Source of the DNA: Lentinus brumalis
Lineage: Eukaryota > Basidiomycota > Agaricomycetes > Polyporales > Polyporaceae
DNA: 64,000 nt
Assembly (NCBI GenBank): GCA_001792895.1
Contig: MARA01000004.1
Coordinates: forward strand, 62,001-126,000
Direction: 5' to 3'
Positions 20,640-33,495 of the stretch are shown piece after piece. Made by a program: the position numbers and the translations under genes. The notes below the pieces were generated by a model. That model was not told where the DNA came from. It saw nothing but the letters and a program-made list of their open reading frames with translations, and searched no databases. How positions within the stretch are numbered: the first letter of the stretch is position 1; each line of letters opens with the position of its first letter.

Positions 20640-22539
20640 ATCCGCGCCAGTGGTGAGTGAAGTAAAGTGCGCCCAGTGGTGTGTGCTTTGCAGAAAACGT
20701 CAACTTGGTCCGTGTACAACCTGGCGGCGGACCTTGAAATGGGCGCGACTGCGCGTGCACAGCCACCGGGAACGATGTGGTTCCCAACTAACAACGACCT
20801 GGAAGCAGTACTAAGCAAGACTGATCAGGCAAGACCGCTCAGCGAGAAGCTGACAGTTCTGCTTCCGAAGTGATTCAGCTAGGTGAGCTCCGTACAGGCT
20901 CCATCTGTGGCTGCCACAGCGAGGGTGGACCACTTATCCTCGAGCCACCCGCATGGTCGTATTACTATACGTCCGCACGCGTAACGATGCGGCGCCATAC
21001 GAGTTTGACTCAGGAAGTCTTGCGTTTCAGGATGCATGGTAATGGCTCCGTAGTCAAGTCATAGGATACACGCCGACCATCGGACGACTGGCATGACTAT
21101 TGAAGAGTCCACATAAGTACTGCGAAACGCTGCCATGACTCGAGTCACGCTATCTGCGTATGCTCCACCGTCCAGTCGAGCAAAATTCGGACTTCGTCGC
21201 GCTAGCGCACCGTCCTCGAGGGACGAAGTCCCTACCCCTGAATCTTATCCTGCGCATTAGACACCCGTGGTGATGGACTTCCGCGGCCTCTGTGCCAGAA
21301 GCTGATACTGGACCACTTCATATATTTGTCTATATGAAACGCCGCGCGCATGAACTTGTATCCCAGTCATATCCAAGTACAACGATAATTATTAATTATG
21401 GGAAGCCTTCTTACCCAGGTCAGCGGAGTGAATCCTCCTTACAGCCCATTCGCAGGCTAGACCGCACGCGGCCGCCGCTCGCGGCCGATGCTACTCAACA
21501 GTCGAGCATCGAACTTGAAGCGACGGAACGTAGTTTGTCCACCTCACTCGTGCGTAATCGAAGTACCGCGACGTCGCATTGTTTCGCGAGCAAGTGGTAT
21601 CCATCCTCGACCGGCCGGCGATGCGCTCCGTCTAGCAAGTAGGCGGCCCGTGCCACACCATTGCAGGCTTGTCACCAAAACCGAATAAACTCGTCGCAGT
21701 GAGCTGGCAGTCTTCACCATCTGCGGAGTACCTACAAGGAGAAATCAATCAGCGTTAGAATGATGGACGCAGTGCTCCTTCACATATATTCCATGTCGGG
21801 GGAGCGCGACGGGCCGACGGCCCATGGGAATCGGGATCATGACCTGGCCCCTGGCACTAATGAAGTAAGTACTTACTCACTGGTGGTGATGTCGAGCGAC
21901 GTCGGGGGACGCTGCAGCGATCGCAATTAAGAACTGATAGGCGTCCTGGAAATCCGACAGCAGGGTACAAGAGCGAAGGGTCGAGAGACGAAGGAATGAC
22001 TCCCGCCCTGCCAGTCGTACAGCAATGCGCCACTCTTGTGATCCGGGCAGTGGCGGTAGGGTTACTTACGTATGTGTAGTCTTGACTTATTACTCGGTTA
22101 CCATCGGTATTGCTGCCACTGCCAGTCTGTAAAACTCATTCCAGGCTAAATTCGGATTCATTCAACAGACAACAGAATACATGATATGTCGTTTGTGGGG
22201 GGTTTCAAAGACACGCGAAACGTCACTGGCAATCCTACAACGCTGCTAGTACTCGGACTGGGGTACTGCTCGCAGTCGAGCCCCCGGGGGACACGGCCGG
22301 CAGGCTGAACGCACGGCTCAAGTCGAGGGACTCGTCGAGCTCACCTCAACGCTGAAGACAACGTCAATATGATGAAGACAAACACGGGAGTTCAGTATGC
22401 ACCTGCTAGAAACCCGTATGCAGCTTGTCATGCTGACGTCCATCTCGGAACCGTCAGCAAATTGGAGCCGGTATCTGACAGGCTACAGAAGAAACGGTGT
22501 CAGATGATCACAAGCGGTACCGCCGCAGCAGGTTGAGAC
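20640..22539. other. Gene-poor stretch
   Basis: No gene with splice or domain support is seen. A perfect 10-bp inverted repeat (GGACTTCGTC at 21189-21198, complement at 21222-21231, 23-nt loop) is the only structured element noticed. Confidence 0.5.
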
Positions 22540-22835
22540 TCAGACTGAGGCGTTACGCACATGTTGGGCATGCCAGCTCTCGATGACATTGACGAGCTCG
22601 CCGACATAATTGTAGCCGTCCGTGTAGGTGAACTGCCACTTGCTCTGCAGGCAACTCGGTGTCAGCAGTTGCTCAGGCTCTCCTCATCAAGCTGGAGGTC
22701 ACTTACGCGGTTGGCAGTGGCCGCCTGCCCATCGCGCTGCTTAGTTTGCGATGTGAATTCGCTGTAGTTTGCGGACTGCGGTAAGAGGATCAGAGAGGAG
22801 GCGCACGGCGGTAACGCAATCTCGCTGCGTACCAT
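22540..22835 (-). CDS. Small hypothetical protein (77 aa, two exons)
   Basis: Exon 1 (22835-22707) starts at an ATG and ends at a GTAAGT donor; exon 2 (22644-22540) starts after CTGCAG. Joined they give 78 codons in frame. The C-terminal half reads SKWQFTYTDGYNYVGELVNV and then IESWHAQH, compositionally like a real protein, and the intron is 62 bp as usual here. A TATA-like TATATATG lies at 22921-22928, about 85 bp upstream. I do not recognise a family; it may be the remaining end of a larger gene. Confidence 0.45.
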
Positions 22836-24506
22836 GGTGGTCAGGAGCAGTGGTATCTGTATGAGGTGGTAGGGAGTTCGACTGTTCGAGTCTGACTGCA
22901 CAGAACGACTCCGAGCACCTTATATATGTTTTGAGGGAGCGACATATCCTCAAATACAAGGTTCAGGGAGCATGCTCCGAGGGACGTGAGTTCGCTTCAT
23001 TCCATTGCGCTGGAACAGCACTTCCATGTCTTCGTACTAGGATACAACTTCTCGGGCGGTCTGTGATCTGGGATACGTGGGTTCAGCGTCGGCTTCTAGA
23101 CCGGATGATTGTCAGCACTGGGCCTGACGGTACACAGAAAGGGCCAGTACTGACTTCCGCTTGACTCGATGGGCTGGCGCCCATGGAGATGGATCTCCTC
23201 GGCCATTCCGTTTGATCGACATCGCTACCGGTAGTGACAAAGTGCCGCGATATCAAGTTCTTACGTGGTCCGTATACGATTCCGATATGAGTATTTGGGA
23301 GACTCAGGACCTCTTCCATTACCGCATGGTCCCGATGGTTTCATGCCCAGACGCTGCGGCTCGCTTCAATGCGCCCGAGGACACAGCAGCCTCCTGGGCG
23401 GTCTCGCCCTATCAGAGAAGCGCGGTCGTGAGTCCATGTCCCAGGATTCTAGGGTTATGGGGCGATCAGCGTACGGTCTATGGCCTGCTCCCACGTCTGG
23501 ACGGCTCTGAGCTTTTTTAGCAGAGTTTTCCACTGTGCTGCGGCTTCGATGCGCCCGAGAACATAGAAGTCTGCTGGGCGCTCTTGCCTCATTAGTAAAC
23601 GTCAGTTACGAGTACGAGGGTCTTAGGTTTGCAAGGTACGAAGTCGATCAGAGTCAGCATGTGTGCAGGTCTTCAGCCATTGTATCGACTCGGAACATTA
23701 CCGCAGACCGGCTCTCGGTAACATGCGTTCGAGTCGCGAAAGATGCGCGAGGTTAGGTAGAATTGGGACTTTCGGAGATACCACCACTCACTGTACGATG
23801 ATTCGCCCGATTGGAACTCCCACCGGGTAGATAGCCAGGAAGACACTCCCTTGACCGGCGGTCTAGTTAACACGTACATCGGCTTAGTGGCCGCAATACG
23901 CCGTGCTGAATATTGATAAAAATTCTCACCTGAAGCGAAGGATGTTCTGTGAGCGTCCTGGGATATCAGTAGACAAATGCGGAAGTATCGTCGTGACTCG
24001 GGACGCTTCTTGTGGACTGCGGCGCTGCTTCGTCACGACGTACTGGTCCCGTTAAGGGCTATGCATCTGGCCATGCGGACTCCTCGAGGACATGCTCACG
24101 TATACTATGGGAGCGAAAGAACGTCACCCTGGCAGATCGCCTTCTCTCGCCCACTGCGGCTAGCACGGATCCTGATGGAGCTCGTGCTGGAGCCCCCCTG
24201 CAACATCAAATCTTGCAATTGAGATGACATGCGCCATCTTCGGGATTTATTAGCGTTGTTGTATGTAGTCAGGTACCCGTTTCAGCCTTTGAGTATTTAC
24301 CTGATACGGGGATCTCGCGAGTCGAGCACGGCCTTTGCCAAGGGCCTCATGAACATGTGAGAGTTCTACAAGCACGCGTCAGAGTAGAATTCAGAATCAC
24401 TGTGATCGAAAGATACTCCAGGCTCTGCCGTCACGCCAGTAGTGGAATATTTACCCCTCGGTATGGCCGTGAACGACGAGTGGGAGATCCGCCGGCGCCG
24501 TGCTTC
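22836..24506. other. Gene-poor stretch with a diverged short duplication
   Basis: No supported gene. A ~45-bp segment at about 23356-23400 recurs at about 23538-23582; both contain ATGCGCCCGAG and end CTGGGCG. They may be decayed copies of the same unit. Confidence 0.4.
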
Positions 24507-24839
24507 TCAGTCTCCCGAGTAATCAGAGAAATCACTGATGAGTGGGGGCACAACAAGTGCGGCGAGGTCGTCGGATTGGTAGAAGTCTTCGTGCTCGGAG
24601 ATGAGGTAGACCGTCTTGGACAGGTCGGTGGGCGAAGGAGCGGGGCGGAGCGTGAGGTGGACGAGGAGGCTGTGGGAGAGAGATGTCAATCCTGAGCATG
24701 GCAGGAACGAGTCACGTAGGGCTTACAGATGACAGTGCCGTAGCAGATTGTCTGCGAAGATTGTGTTCGCCACTGCGTCACCGCCGGCGACAAGAAAGGC
24801 TGACAGCCTGAAACTCAGATAGCGCTCGCAAAGACACGA
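24507..24839 (-). pseudogene. 3' fragment of an unidentified gene
   Basis: Two exon-like pieces (24839-24727 and 24669-24507) join across a 57-bp GTAAGC..CACAG intron in frame. They encode VAGGDAVANTIFADNLLRHC and then TDLSKTVYLISEHEDFYQSDD, ending at 24507. Composition and the intron argue for real coding sequence, but an in-frame TGA sits at 24842-24840 and no ATG precedes the fragment. It may be the end of a gene whose 5' part was lost or has further exons I could not find. Family unknown. Confidence 0.35.
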
Positions 24840-24983
24840 TCACATGACCATTCGAGCACTGCCAGTGTGGTTCAACTTCAACTTGACTGTCACTCAGAAA
24901 CCAAGGACCGGGCGTTCTTTCCACTGCCCAGCGTTCGCGTTCGACTACCCTCGTTGGACCTGTTTCCAGTGATCAGCTCAAGA

Positions 24984-26439
24984 ATGACTCCTACCCTAGA
25001 CAGCAACGTCCGGCTAGCACTTGTACTCGCCAGCACTGTGTCGATACTTGCGACAGCCGCCACGTTCTGGCCACGCAACTGTTTTCAAAGGGCCAGCAGC
25101 AAGGTTGCTGTCTCTCATCATGCGGAATTGCGCAAAAAGGTTCGTAGCTACTCCAGACTGGTCTCGACCTCATCTGATCGTGGTATGATACAGCTGCCAC
25201 AAAACCTCTTTGCCTGGAGAGCGTCACAGGATGGTACCTCCATCTGGGAGGCACTCCGCAGCTACTTCAGCGAAGCGAAAATAGAACTGTGGCACGACGA
25301 TACGTTCTTTCAGAGGCCAAACAAGGACCACGTGCTGCTCTCCAGCGGATTCACGTACGTGTCGCCTGTTCGAGAGGACTGGATTATATCGTTTCGGAGG
25401 TTCTCCCAACGTGTGAGTACTCTGTAATATTAGACCTTCGCTCCCGCCGACTCATAACATGACGCACAGAATAATATGATCTGGATGGGGACGACGCGGG
25501 AAGGTCACAACGTTGCGATTCGCGTGGTCTCTGTGCACGACGAGGGAAAGGAACACATGCGGATTCTCCGCAAGATAGCCCGTGGAGATATAAGCTTACT
25601 GACGGAAAACCACGTTGTGCCGCTTTGGGGCGAGTTCGAAATTGAAGACATCACGTTCGCCATGGTCCCGTTTATCGGGTACACCATGAGGTACGCCTAC
25701 GGAGCGTGGGCCAAGAACTCCGTCGGAGATATCGTGGATATGATAATACAAGCTCTGGAGGTACGACCCTTTCTTTCCTGGCAGCCCTCGAGTAGTGCTG
25801 ATCTCGTCGTTGCAGGCACTTGCATTCCTGCACAGTCTCGGAATAGCGCATAGGGTAAGTTCTACCCCGCTCCTGCTAGTATTCTGCTGGTCTAAGTTGT
25901 TCTCCAGGATGCAGACAAGGACAATTACTTAGTTCCGTGGCATCCAGAGTCCCTAACGGCGATGCAGGTGCCGATATGTCGGCCGCGAGTCTTCATAAAC
26001 GACTTTGAGACCGCTCACGAGTTCCCGCCACATACGCCTGAGGAGGAGCGTCGCTTGACGGGGCTTCCGGGTGACAAATACGTGAAAGATGTGCCTCCCG
26101 AGGTCGCAATCGGTCCATATGATCCGTTCAAAGTTGACGTCTGGCAGCTTGCGCACAGCTTCTCCGATTTCGAGGTCAGTTACTCCACCGTCTGTCCTTA
26201 GAATCGCACTAAAACCCGCCTACCAGTCCACTGTGGCCGAGATAGACGAGCTTCTCGAGATGCTACGCATCGATGATCCTGCCCTCCGTCCCAGCGCTGC
26301 GGAGGGACGTGACAAGCTCGCGGCCATCGTCCATGGTCTCCCTCCAGTTTCTCTTCTGATACCCCCAGTGATATTTCGCTCTGACTTTCCTGACCTCTCC
26401 CCGTCCCCTTCGCCGCCATCTTCGATGTCCATCATATGA
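24984..26439 (+). CDS. Kinase-like membrane protein, copy D (intact, 412 aa)
   Basis: Exons 24984-25412, 25470-25760, 25816-25854, 25908-26174 and 26227-26439 join to 413 codons. The N-terminus (TPTLDSNVRLALVLAS and beyond) is a single membrane span. Then come MIQLPQNLFAWR, SSGFTYVSPVREDW, VAIRVVSVHDEGKEHMRIL, LTENHVVPLW, YAYGAWAKNSVGDIVDMI, LGIAHR|DADKDNYLV (HRDxxxxN loop), FINDFETAHEF (DFE) and PYDPFKVDVWQLAHSF (helix F). Only the VAIK lysine (Arg here) and the DFG glycine (Glu here) deviate. The ATG at 24984 aligns with the start of copy A; the frame also opens upstream but without similarity. Probably a membrane-tethered kinase or pseudokinase of unknown partner. Confidence 0.85.
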
Positions 26440-27088
26440 TACCCTCCATTTGTATACGCTCGATAACTGTCACTCTGTACTCCCTTCTTGGGCTCAGTCC
26501 CTTGAGCTCCAGAACCGTCGCCCCGTGTGCATGAGAATCTTGTCGTGATCCCGTCATCACACCATCGTAGACTCACACAGGGCTGTATTGCAAGTAGACT
26601 CACATGTTACGTGGAGGCTGCTTGGACCCGTGTCCATACGTACCGCATAACGAGACGAAACGTAGCAGACTTACTAATGCGCAACGGTCGATTGTCGGCC
26701 ACACTCGAGTACCGCACCTTGAACAGCAATATTACAAGTATATTAGACATCATTGTCAGTGTCATGCTAGTAAGGGGTCGTGAGAGGCGTGAAATAGATA
26801 TGTGGTCTACGAGTGCTCATGGATACAAATGCAGGGCGGGCGGACGGGCACTATAGTAACACAAGGGAGGGCGGAGACGGCAGCCGGAGACATGAGCAGA
26901 ACGGGAGCAGGGAGTGACTGGGTCCGGGAGTGGACTGTGGAAGTGGGAGGAGACAGGAGAGAAAGATGAGTTGGAGGCGGGGAGTCAGGGCATGATCGTC
27001 ATGGATTGGGGATGAGCAAACGAAGAGAGCATAAATAATGCGAAACGAGTCCCGGGGATCCGTATTCCACACGATGCAATGGCAATGG
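26440..27088. other. Convergent intergenic spacer
   Basis: This is the 3' space between kinase-like copy D and the flippase gene. No gene is supported. A G/A-rich tract around 26860-26990 is low-complexity. Confidence 0.6.
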
Positions 27089-30000
27089 CTATGGTAGTGG
27101 GTGCGGCTGTGACCTGCGTGGTGACCGCGGCGGTGAGGCCGGTAGCGACTCCTCGTTCGTACGTGACGACTCTTCCGAGTGCTTCTTTCGGCGGAATGTA
27201 TGGGGTATCGAGAACGAGTGTATGAGCTCGGACGGTTTTCGTCTCCTCCTTTTCTGCTGTGGTACTAGATGATGCCGCTCGGAGAGATGGCTCTGCATCC
27301 GCTGCATCGAAACGCCGTTCTCCTCGGTGGCGAAGTCGAAGCCCCTGTGAACAGAGCAGATGCCGGTCGACATGTCCGTGCGACTCGCGTGAAGCAGCGA
27401 CGGCCGACGCATGCTGGACCGGCGGCTGAAACGACTGACGGGACGGTTGAGCTTCGTGAGTCCGCCGTGCTTCTCTTGCGAAAAGTCGTGGTTGGGATCG
27501 TTCTTGATGATCCACCGGGCACGGTCCAAATCGCTAGGATGGAACGAGTTCTTGTACGCCTTGGCGATGAATCGAGGCAGACACGCGAGCACGACCACGA
27601 GGAGGATGCTGAACCAGAAGTACGCCGAACGGAAGAGGTAGTGATCGTTGCCGTAGATGGGGGTAGTGAACCATCCGGGAGCGATGATGGAGTAGATGGC
27701 CTAAGCAGATGGTCAGCAATAGTCAGACGTCCAATACAGACTGTAACTTACCGTGTACGCCCAGACAAGCACGATACCGAGGGCCACAGCGAAGAAGATC
27801 CAGGCGGTCCAGACGTGGGTGTTGAGACCGTTGAAAAGATCCGCCGTCATCACAGCCGCGATGGCCATGACCTGCAGAAGACCATGTGAGCGGACTGAGG
27901 CTCAGGCTAGAAGAGGACCAATCACTTACGGTGGAGAACTCGTACTGGTACACATCGTACCCATCTGGGCGCGACGATGTCGTGGTGAAAGTGTAGAAGA
28001 TGAGGAAGAATATGATAGCAGACTGCGCGAACTGTCGTCAGCCTACTGAGCACGAGTGACAAACACTATCGCATACCTGGACGACTCCATCGAACATGTA
28101 AATCAAGAATAACTTAGTGCCGAAGTATTCGTGATTCTTGCTATGACGGTACAGCTCAGGCATCGCCATGAGGACGTGGTCATCTAGATTAAGGCCGTAG
28201 TATGAGCGACGTGTCAACGTTGACGAGCTAGAGGAAACATACCGACGATGCGGTCGAAGAGACCGATGCCGATGACCGGCGCGATGGTCCAGAAAGTATT
28301 CCAAAACAACAGGTAAGTGTATTCGAAGACACTGAAACGTATCATGTCAGTAACACGCCATATCAAAGTACTCGAACGCGACTTACTATTGACTGCTCCA
28401 TGCACAGTAGATCTGGAACCACCACAGCACCCCGATACAGATGACGTTTTTGTAGAAGAAATTGACGATCCTAAACGCGGCACCGACACGTCGGTCAGCT
28501 TCCGATCGTACTTTCGGGCAGCGACCGACGATCCGATCGCACGCAAAAGGAAAGAGACGTACATGTTACCATTGCGGGCGTACGACCAGTGCCCGTGGAC
28601 AAGCAATAACCTCTTCAAGAATCGGAACTGCGTCACGCCGCACATTCAGCTCACGTCACCCCGTACGAGCAAAGGTCTGGACACACCTGAGCGATGGCAT
28701 AGTCGGACGAGTTGACAGCCTGAAGACCCTCCTCGCCGGAAATGCCGACACCAACGTCAGCAGCCTGAATCATGCTGACGTCGTTCGCACCATCGCCGAT
28801 GGCGAGCGTCATCGCGCCCACACCATCCTTGACAAGCTTCACGACGAGCGCCTTCTGCAGCGGCGAGACTCGACAGCAGATGACGCCCTCGCACTGCATC
28901 GCAAGCTTCAGCAGCAGGGTCTTGTGTTTCTCATCCGCCAATGCCTGCAACGCGTGTCAGCTGTGTGAGACCATGGTGCTCGTGGCAGAATGAAGAGACG
29001 AACATGGGTAAGGGCGCCGCCGTCAATGACTAAAACGAATCCACCGGGGCGTTCACCGTTGTTGTGGCCGACGAGCGAGGAGACACCAGTATTGACGCGC
29101 TGAAGGGGTACGCCATCCGTCTGTTCCTGCTGCATCTCGTCCAAACCGATACCGTCCTCCTGCAGAATGCCACTGTCGGGGAAGAAATCCTCAACGGCGT
29201 TGAGCATCTGCATGTAGACAGGCGTAGCGCCGTCACCGCGGCCGCGAATGATGATGATGTTGTCGTCGCGACCGATGAGGTTCGTACTGTGACCGATGGC
29301 AATAGCAGTCTCGAGCTTGTCCCCGGTGAGGACCCAGATCTTGATATCGGCTTCCTTGAGGTCCGCGATGGTCTCGGGGACGCCATCCTGCAGACGGTCC
29401 TCGATGGCCGTTGCGCCCAGCAGGTGAAGGTCGTGCTCAATCTCGTCCGAAACAGCCTCGACGTTCTCCTCGCGGTTGTCGAGGGAAACGGTCGCCTCGT
29501 GGTAGCGCTTCGCCCATACCTCATACTGGCTCTCTGCGCGAAGAACGCATCAGCAAATCGTTGACCGATATGGAAGGGAACGCTACGCACCAGGTACAAC
29601 CTTGTAAGCCAAAGTCAGCGTCCGAAGACCCTCGCTGGCGAACTCGCTAAGGTGTTCTTCGGTAGTCTTGATGAATTCATCCTGACCAGGGCTCAACCGC
29701 TCGATGATGACGTTGTCCGCGCCCTTCGACAGCAAGTAGACCTTCCCGTCGTCCTCACTGTGCTCATCCACCTTGCGAAGGATGACACTCATGCGCTTGC
29801 GTGCACTGGTGAAGTCGAGGATGTTCAAGAGCTCGTACCGCTCGTACGCGCCATCGTGCGAGAACGGCGTCTGCAAGGTTAAAATCTCCCGGTCGCGGCC
29901 ACGGAACACGAAGCCGACGTCGGCGGCAGCCTGCACGAGGGCAGCCTCGTCAGGAGACTGCGCCTTGTACTGAATCGCACCAGTCTCAGGGTCGACAGAC

Positions 30001-32002
30001 ACGAGCGCAGTGTGGCAGAGTGCGAGCACAGTCCAGAACCCGTTGAGCATGCGGCCATGGCGGTCCTCAGGCGAGCCCGAGACTGCGCGCTGAGCCGCAG
30101 TGATGTCCGCAAGAAGTCCAGCATCGCTAAAGTGCGCAAGGACATGCTCCGCCTTCTTGACCGCGCCCGCAGATAGTGGGTCGGGGGACTCGGTGGAGGT
30201 GGACGCATCGGACTTCTTCGCTGACGGAGGGGAGCTAGACCGGGAGACGCGAGCTTCCTCGGGTATAGTGCCAATAGGTGCAATCTCGTCTTCTGCGTCC
30301 CGCTCGTCGCCGTGGTAAACGCGTCCGCCAATGGTACACTCGCGGAAGACCATTGCGTTCTGTGTGAGCGTACCGGTCTTGTCGGAGAAGATGTATTCAA
30401 TCTGCCCGAGGTCGTCTGATAGATTCCAACTGCGCGCGAGGGTGGCCTGACCGGTCTTCTCGTAGTAGATCTCCTTGTCGAAGTAGATGAACAGCGCCTG
30501 ACATGTTCGTACGCCCTCGATGGAGATGTAGAGCGAGATGGGCACGATGTTCTGGAACGTGATGAGGGCGAAGATGGCGGTGATGAGGCCGTTAATGTGG
30601 ATGTTGTCGTCGCTCTGCGTGTCGCCGTATAGCCACGGTGCACCCATTGGGAAGTAGCGCTGTTCGAGCACAGCGTCAACGATACCGCAGACAATGGCCA
30701 TGACGGCTAGGATCAGCAAGTTGATGAAACTGACAGACGGCAGCATAGCCATCAGTACACGACAATATCGGGCGGTGGGATGACGTACACCTGAGGGTTC
30801 ATCTGCCGTTCGACACGACTCCGTTTGCTGGGCGTCGCGCCCGAGTTGAGCACGATCTTGGTATCCTCGCCTGTGAATAGGACGACGCCGATGACCCACT
30901 GCGTGTTGCGCAGCACCGTCCCGCGCAATAGCACCATGTTCGTGTCCACCGCAGTCTTGCTGCCGTCCGAGGTGACGACTGCGGCGTTGACCTTGTACAG
31001 GTTCGTGTCCGGCCGGTCACACTCGACGTGGAACGCGTTCTCCTTCGCCGCGCAGGCGCGGGCGGAGTTGAGGTGGGTGAGCGCAGGGCATGCGTTCCGG
31101 CTCTTGAGATTCGTCTCGCCGTCGAGGTTCTTGGTCTCGACGAACGCGACGTTCTCCTCTTCCGACGTCGAGCAGATGAGGATGTCCGCGGGGAACGACT
31201 CGTCCTCCTTGATCTTCACAATGTCGCCCACGCGCAGGTTCTCCCAGATAGTCATCTTCCAGTGCGGACGACGAGACGCACCGTGGTGGTGGAACAGCCC
31301 GCCTGCCTCCTCGACAGGCTCCCCGTCCTCGAACTCCGTGTCGTCTCCGCCGGCTTCCGTGCGTGTGGGGATCGCCTCGAGGTCGGCGCCGTCTGTGTGG
31401 ATGCCCTCGGGCGGCGCGCCGTGCTGTAAGTTCTCTGCGTCCGCGTCGGCACGGCCCTTGTTCACGCGCTTCTTCCCTCGCCTGAACTGGGGGACCATCG
31501 CGCGCACGAACGTCTTCGACTTGCCTGCCATCGCATTCTGGTTCGTGAACCCGCCCCCTGTCAAGACTCGCACCTGGGAGTAGTTGACGCTCCGGTCCGA
31601 CTGATGCCGCTTAATGTCCTCATAGCCATCCTTCAACGCGGTGATCGAGAGAACGATGAGGAGTGGGAGGATGACAAGGCCCGGGGAGACGGTCGAGAAG
31701 ATGTGGAAGAACTGGAGGATAGCGATGGCGAGGAAGAAAATGTTGGCGATGCGGCGGAACTGCTCGAGGAGGTTGCGGGGAAGGAAGGTGATGACGGTGT
31801 ACTTGGAAGTGATGACCTGGTTGGAGCAGTAGACGTGCTCCTTGCGGACCCTCGCGTGCTTCTTGGGGTCGTAGTAGTCGGAGGGGAGGGGCTGGTTGAC
31901 GAAGACGGTGCGCGGTGGCCCCGGTTCCCTCTTCCTGGCGAAGAGTGACTCGACGTTGAAGTCTGCGAACTTGGTGTACCACGCCGCGAGCGTGGACGGC
32001 AT
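27089..32002 (-). CDS. P4-type ATPase, Dnf-like phospholipid flippase
   Basis: Eleven exons join in frame to 1437 codons: 32002-30789, 30729-29591, 29533-29004, 28944-28687, 28627-28563, 28470-28387, 28331-28243, 28183-28077, 28022-27930, 27871-27752 and 27700-27089. The enzyme moves phospholipids from the outer to the cytosolic leaflet of plasma or Golgi/endosomal membranes using ATP. P4 signatures are in order: the actuator motif DGETNLKSR, the TM4 motif [10 protein letters not shown], the phosphorylation site DKTGTLTQN (about residue 520), the nucleotide-binding domain (KGADNVI), and the hinge [20 protein letters not shown] large C-terminal transmembrane domain follows. The length fits Dnf1/Dnf2 more than Drs2, so the subclass is inference. 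The start at 32002 ([12 protein letters not shown]) is preferred over the in-frame ATG at 32035. Its partner would be a Cdc50-family subunit. Confidence 0.93.
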
Positions 32003-33483
32003 GGTCGACGACAACGAGGAGAGTGGAAGAGTCAAGCTCGAGAGCGGAAACGAGGCGGAGAATGGGTGGAGGCTAACCTGCGGCTGACACAGTGACAGTA
32101 TTTGGACGGGACCCTATTAAGCCGCGCTGTGTCATCATCATCCCGCCGTCGACCCGAGTCCGACCGGCAGCGCACGTCTTCGCGTTCTCCTGATTATTCC
32201 CATCATCTATGTTTGCGCGCACTCGTTCTCGCCGACGAACAACGCGTGCCCCACGAGGAGTCAGACCACGTACGAGCCCGAGGAAATCCGGTTCATCGGA
32301 CTCTGCGGCTGAGCGCGCTCCTCTTCCTTGCCGCAGGCGCCGTTCCCATGCGTTTGAGTTCGCTCAGGCGCGTCGGAAGGTACAAACAACGGGGGGATAA
32401 GGAGGGGAGCAGCTGTGAGATGGGTGTTGAATGTCGAGGGCGAAGATGAGCTTGGGTGTTCGCCGTTCATCATATACTTAAGTTGACGAGTCTTCTGGGC
32501 CAGCGGCGCATGCCGCAAGCGAGTGGTGCCCTGAAATTATTCCCCGACTCGGATGAAGGATCTGTGATCCCCTGCTCTTCCCGCTAAGTATTTCCTCTCA
32601 GTCCGTAATCGGTGGTTCTCCCTCGCGCTGCGTGCTTGAACTTTAGCCAGCAACTCTACAGTGATGCAGTTCAGGAGTGACGGAGGACGGGCGATATTCC
32701 TGGGCGGAAACCGGTGTGGTTAAGTTGCTCTCATCCTATGTAGCTGAACCTTATATCTTTAACCACCCTCATTGGTGCAGACACTGCAAAGGTAGTTCGT
32801 AAGTGTAGTAGTCAAGTAGTAGTAGTGAGTTCGCGAAGGTGGGTCGGTGTTAGGATGGGTTAGGGTTACACCTACTTCCACATCTGGTAAGAACGCGAGA
32901 CAATGACGTCACCATCCGTTCGCCTCCTCCTCAGACTTAACCACTTCCACGATCGCGTTCAGTACTATGTAAGGATCGTACGAAACAGCGGCGGGCTAGG
33001 TTGTGATGGCTTGGGCTGAGAACAACTGTGTACCTACTCACGTAGCTCGCCCGAGGATTTCGTCCCACGGGCGGGAAATACAGACGCAACTATTCGACAC
33101 CAAGTGATACGGCTGAGGGCAGCTTGTTCCTGGCGTCGCCGTGTCGTGGTTCTCAATGTCCGGAGAACTGGGCGCGAGCTTGGTCCCTCAAAACCTCACG
33201 ATGCTTCACTGTCTGCGACTTGCCCCTTCCTGGTCATAGATTGGTCCCACAAGCCTCTATCCCGAGGATGAGAACCTGGCAGGCGAACACGAGTACTGCG
33301 ATATGTATTTTGTTCCATGGACGCGTAAGCATATGAACTTTCGCTCAAATCGTACGCACTGGATGTGCCAGCTCGACACCACAAAGCGTTACTGTGTGAC
33401 TATGGAGTACAGTTCTCTGCGCTTGAGCATTACCAGGCCTTCGCTATGGTCCTTGGATCTCGACACACTTTGCGGTTAGTCAA
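32003..33483. other. Intergenic, flippase 5' flank and LINE target side
   Basis: No gene is supported. Sequence up to about 32500 is the likely flippase promoter. The LINE insertion begins 1.5 kb upstream of the flippase start. Confidence 0.6.
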
Positions 33484-33495
33484 GTACTTCCTCGG
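33484..33495. repeat. Target-site duplication, left copy
   Basis: GTACTTCCTCGG here is repeated exactly at 41887-41898, right after the element's poly(A). The two As before it (33482-33483) could extend it to 14 bp, but they cannot be told apart from the poly(A) on the other side. Confidence 0.9.

Noticed and set aside
21189..21231. 10-bp inverted repeat as a terminator or small element
   Set aside because: A single short palindrome without flanking duplication, gene context or conserved partner elsewhere in the window.
23161..23520. 119-codon plus-strand frame in the gene-poor stretch
   Set aside because: It has no start context, no introns, no domain and no paralog; part of it overlaps a diverged short repeat.
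31028..31948. Long plus-strand open frames opposite the flippase
   Set aside because: Highly biased composition with no domains; they mirror the G+C-rich flippase exon 1.
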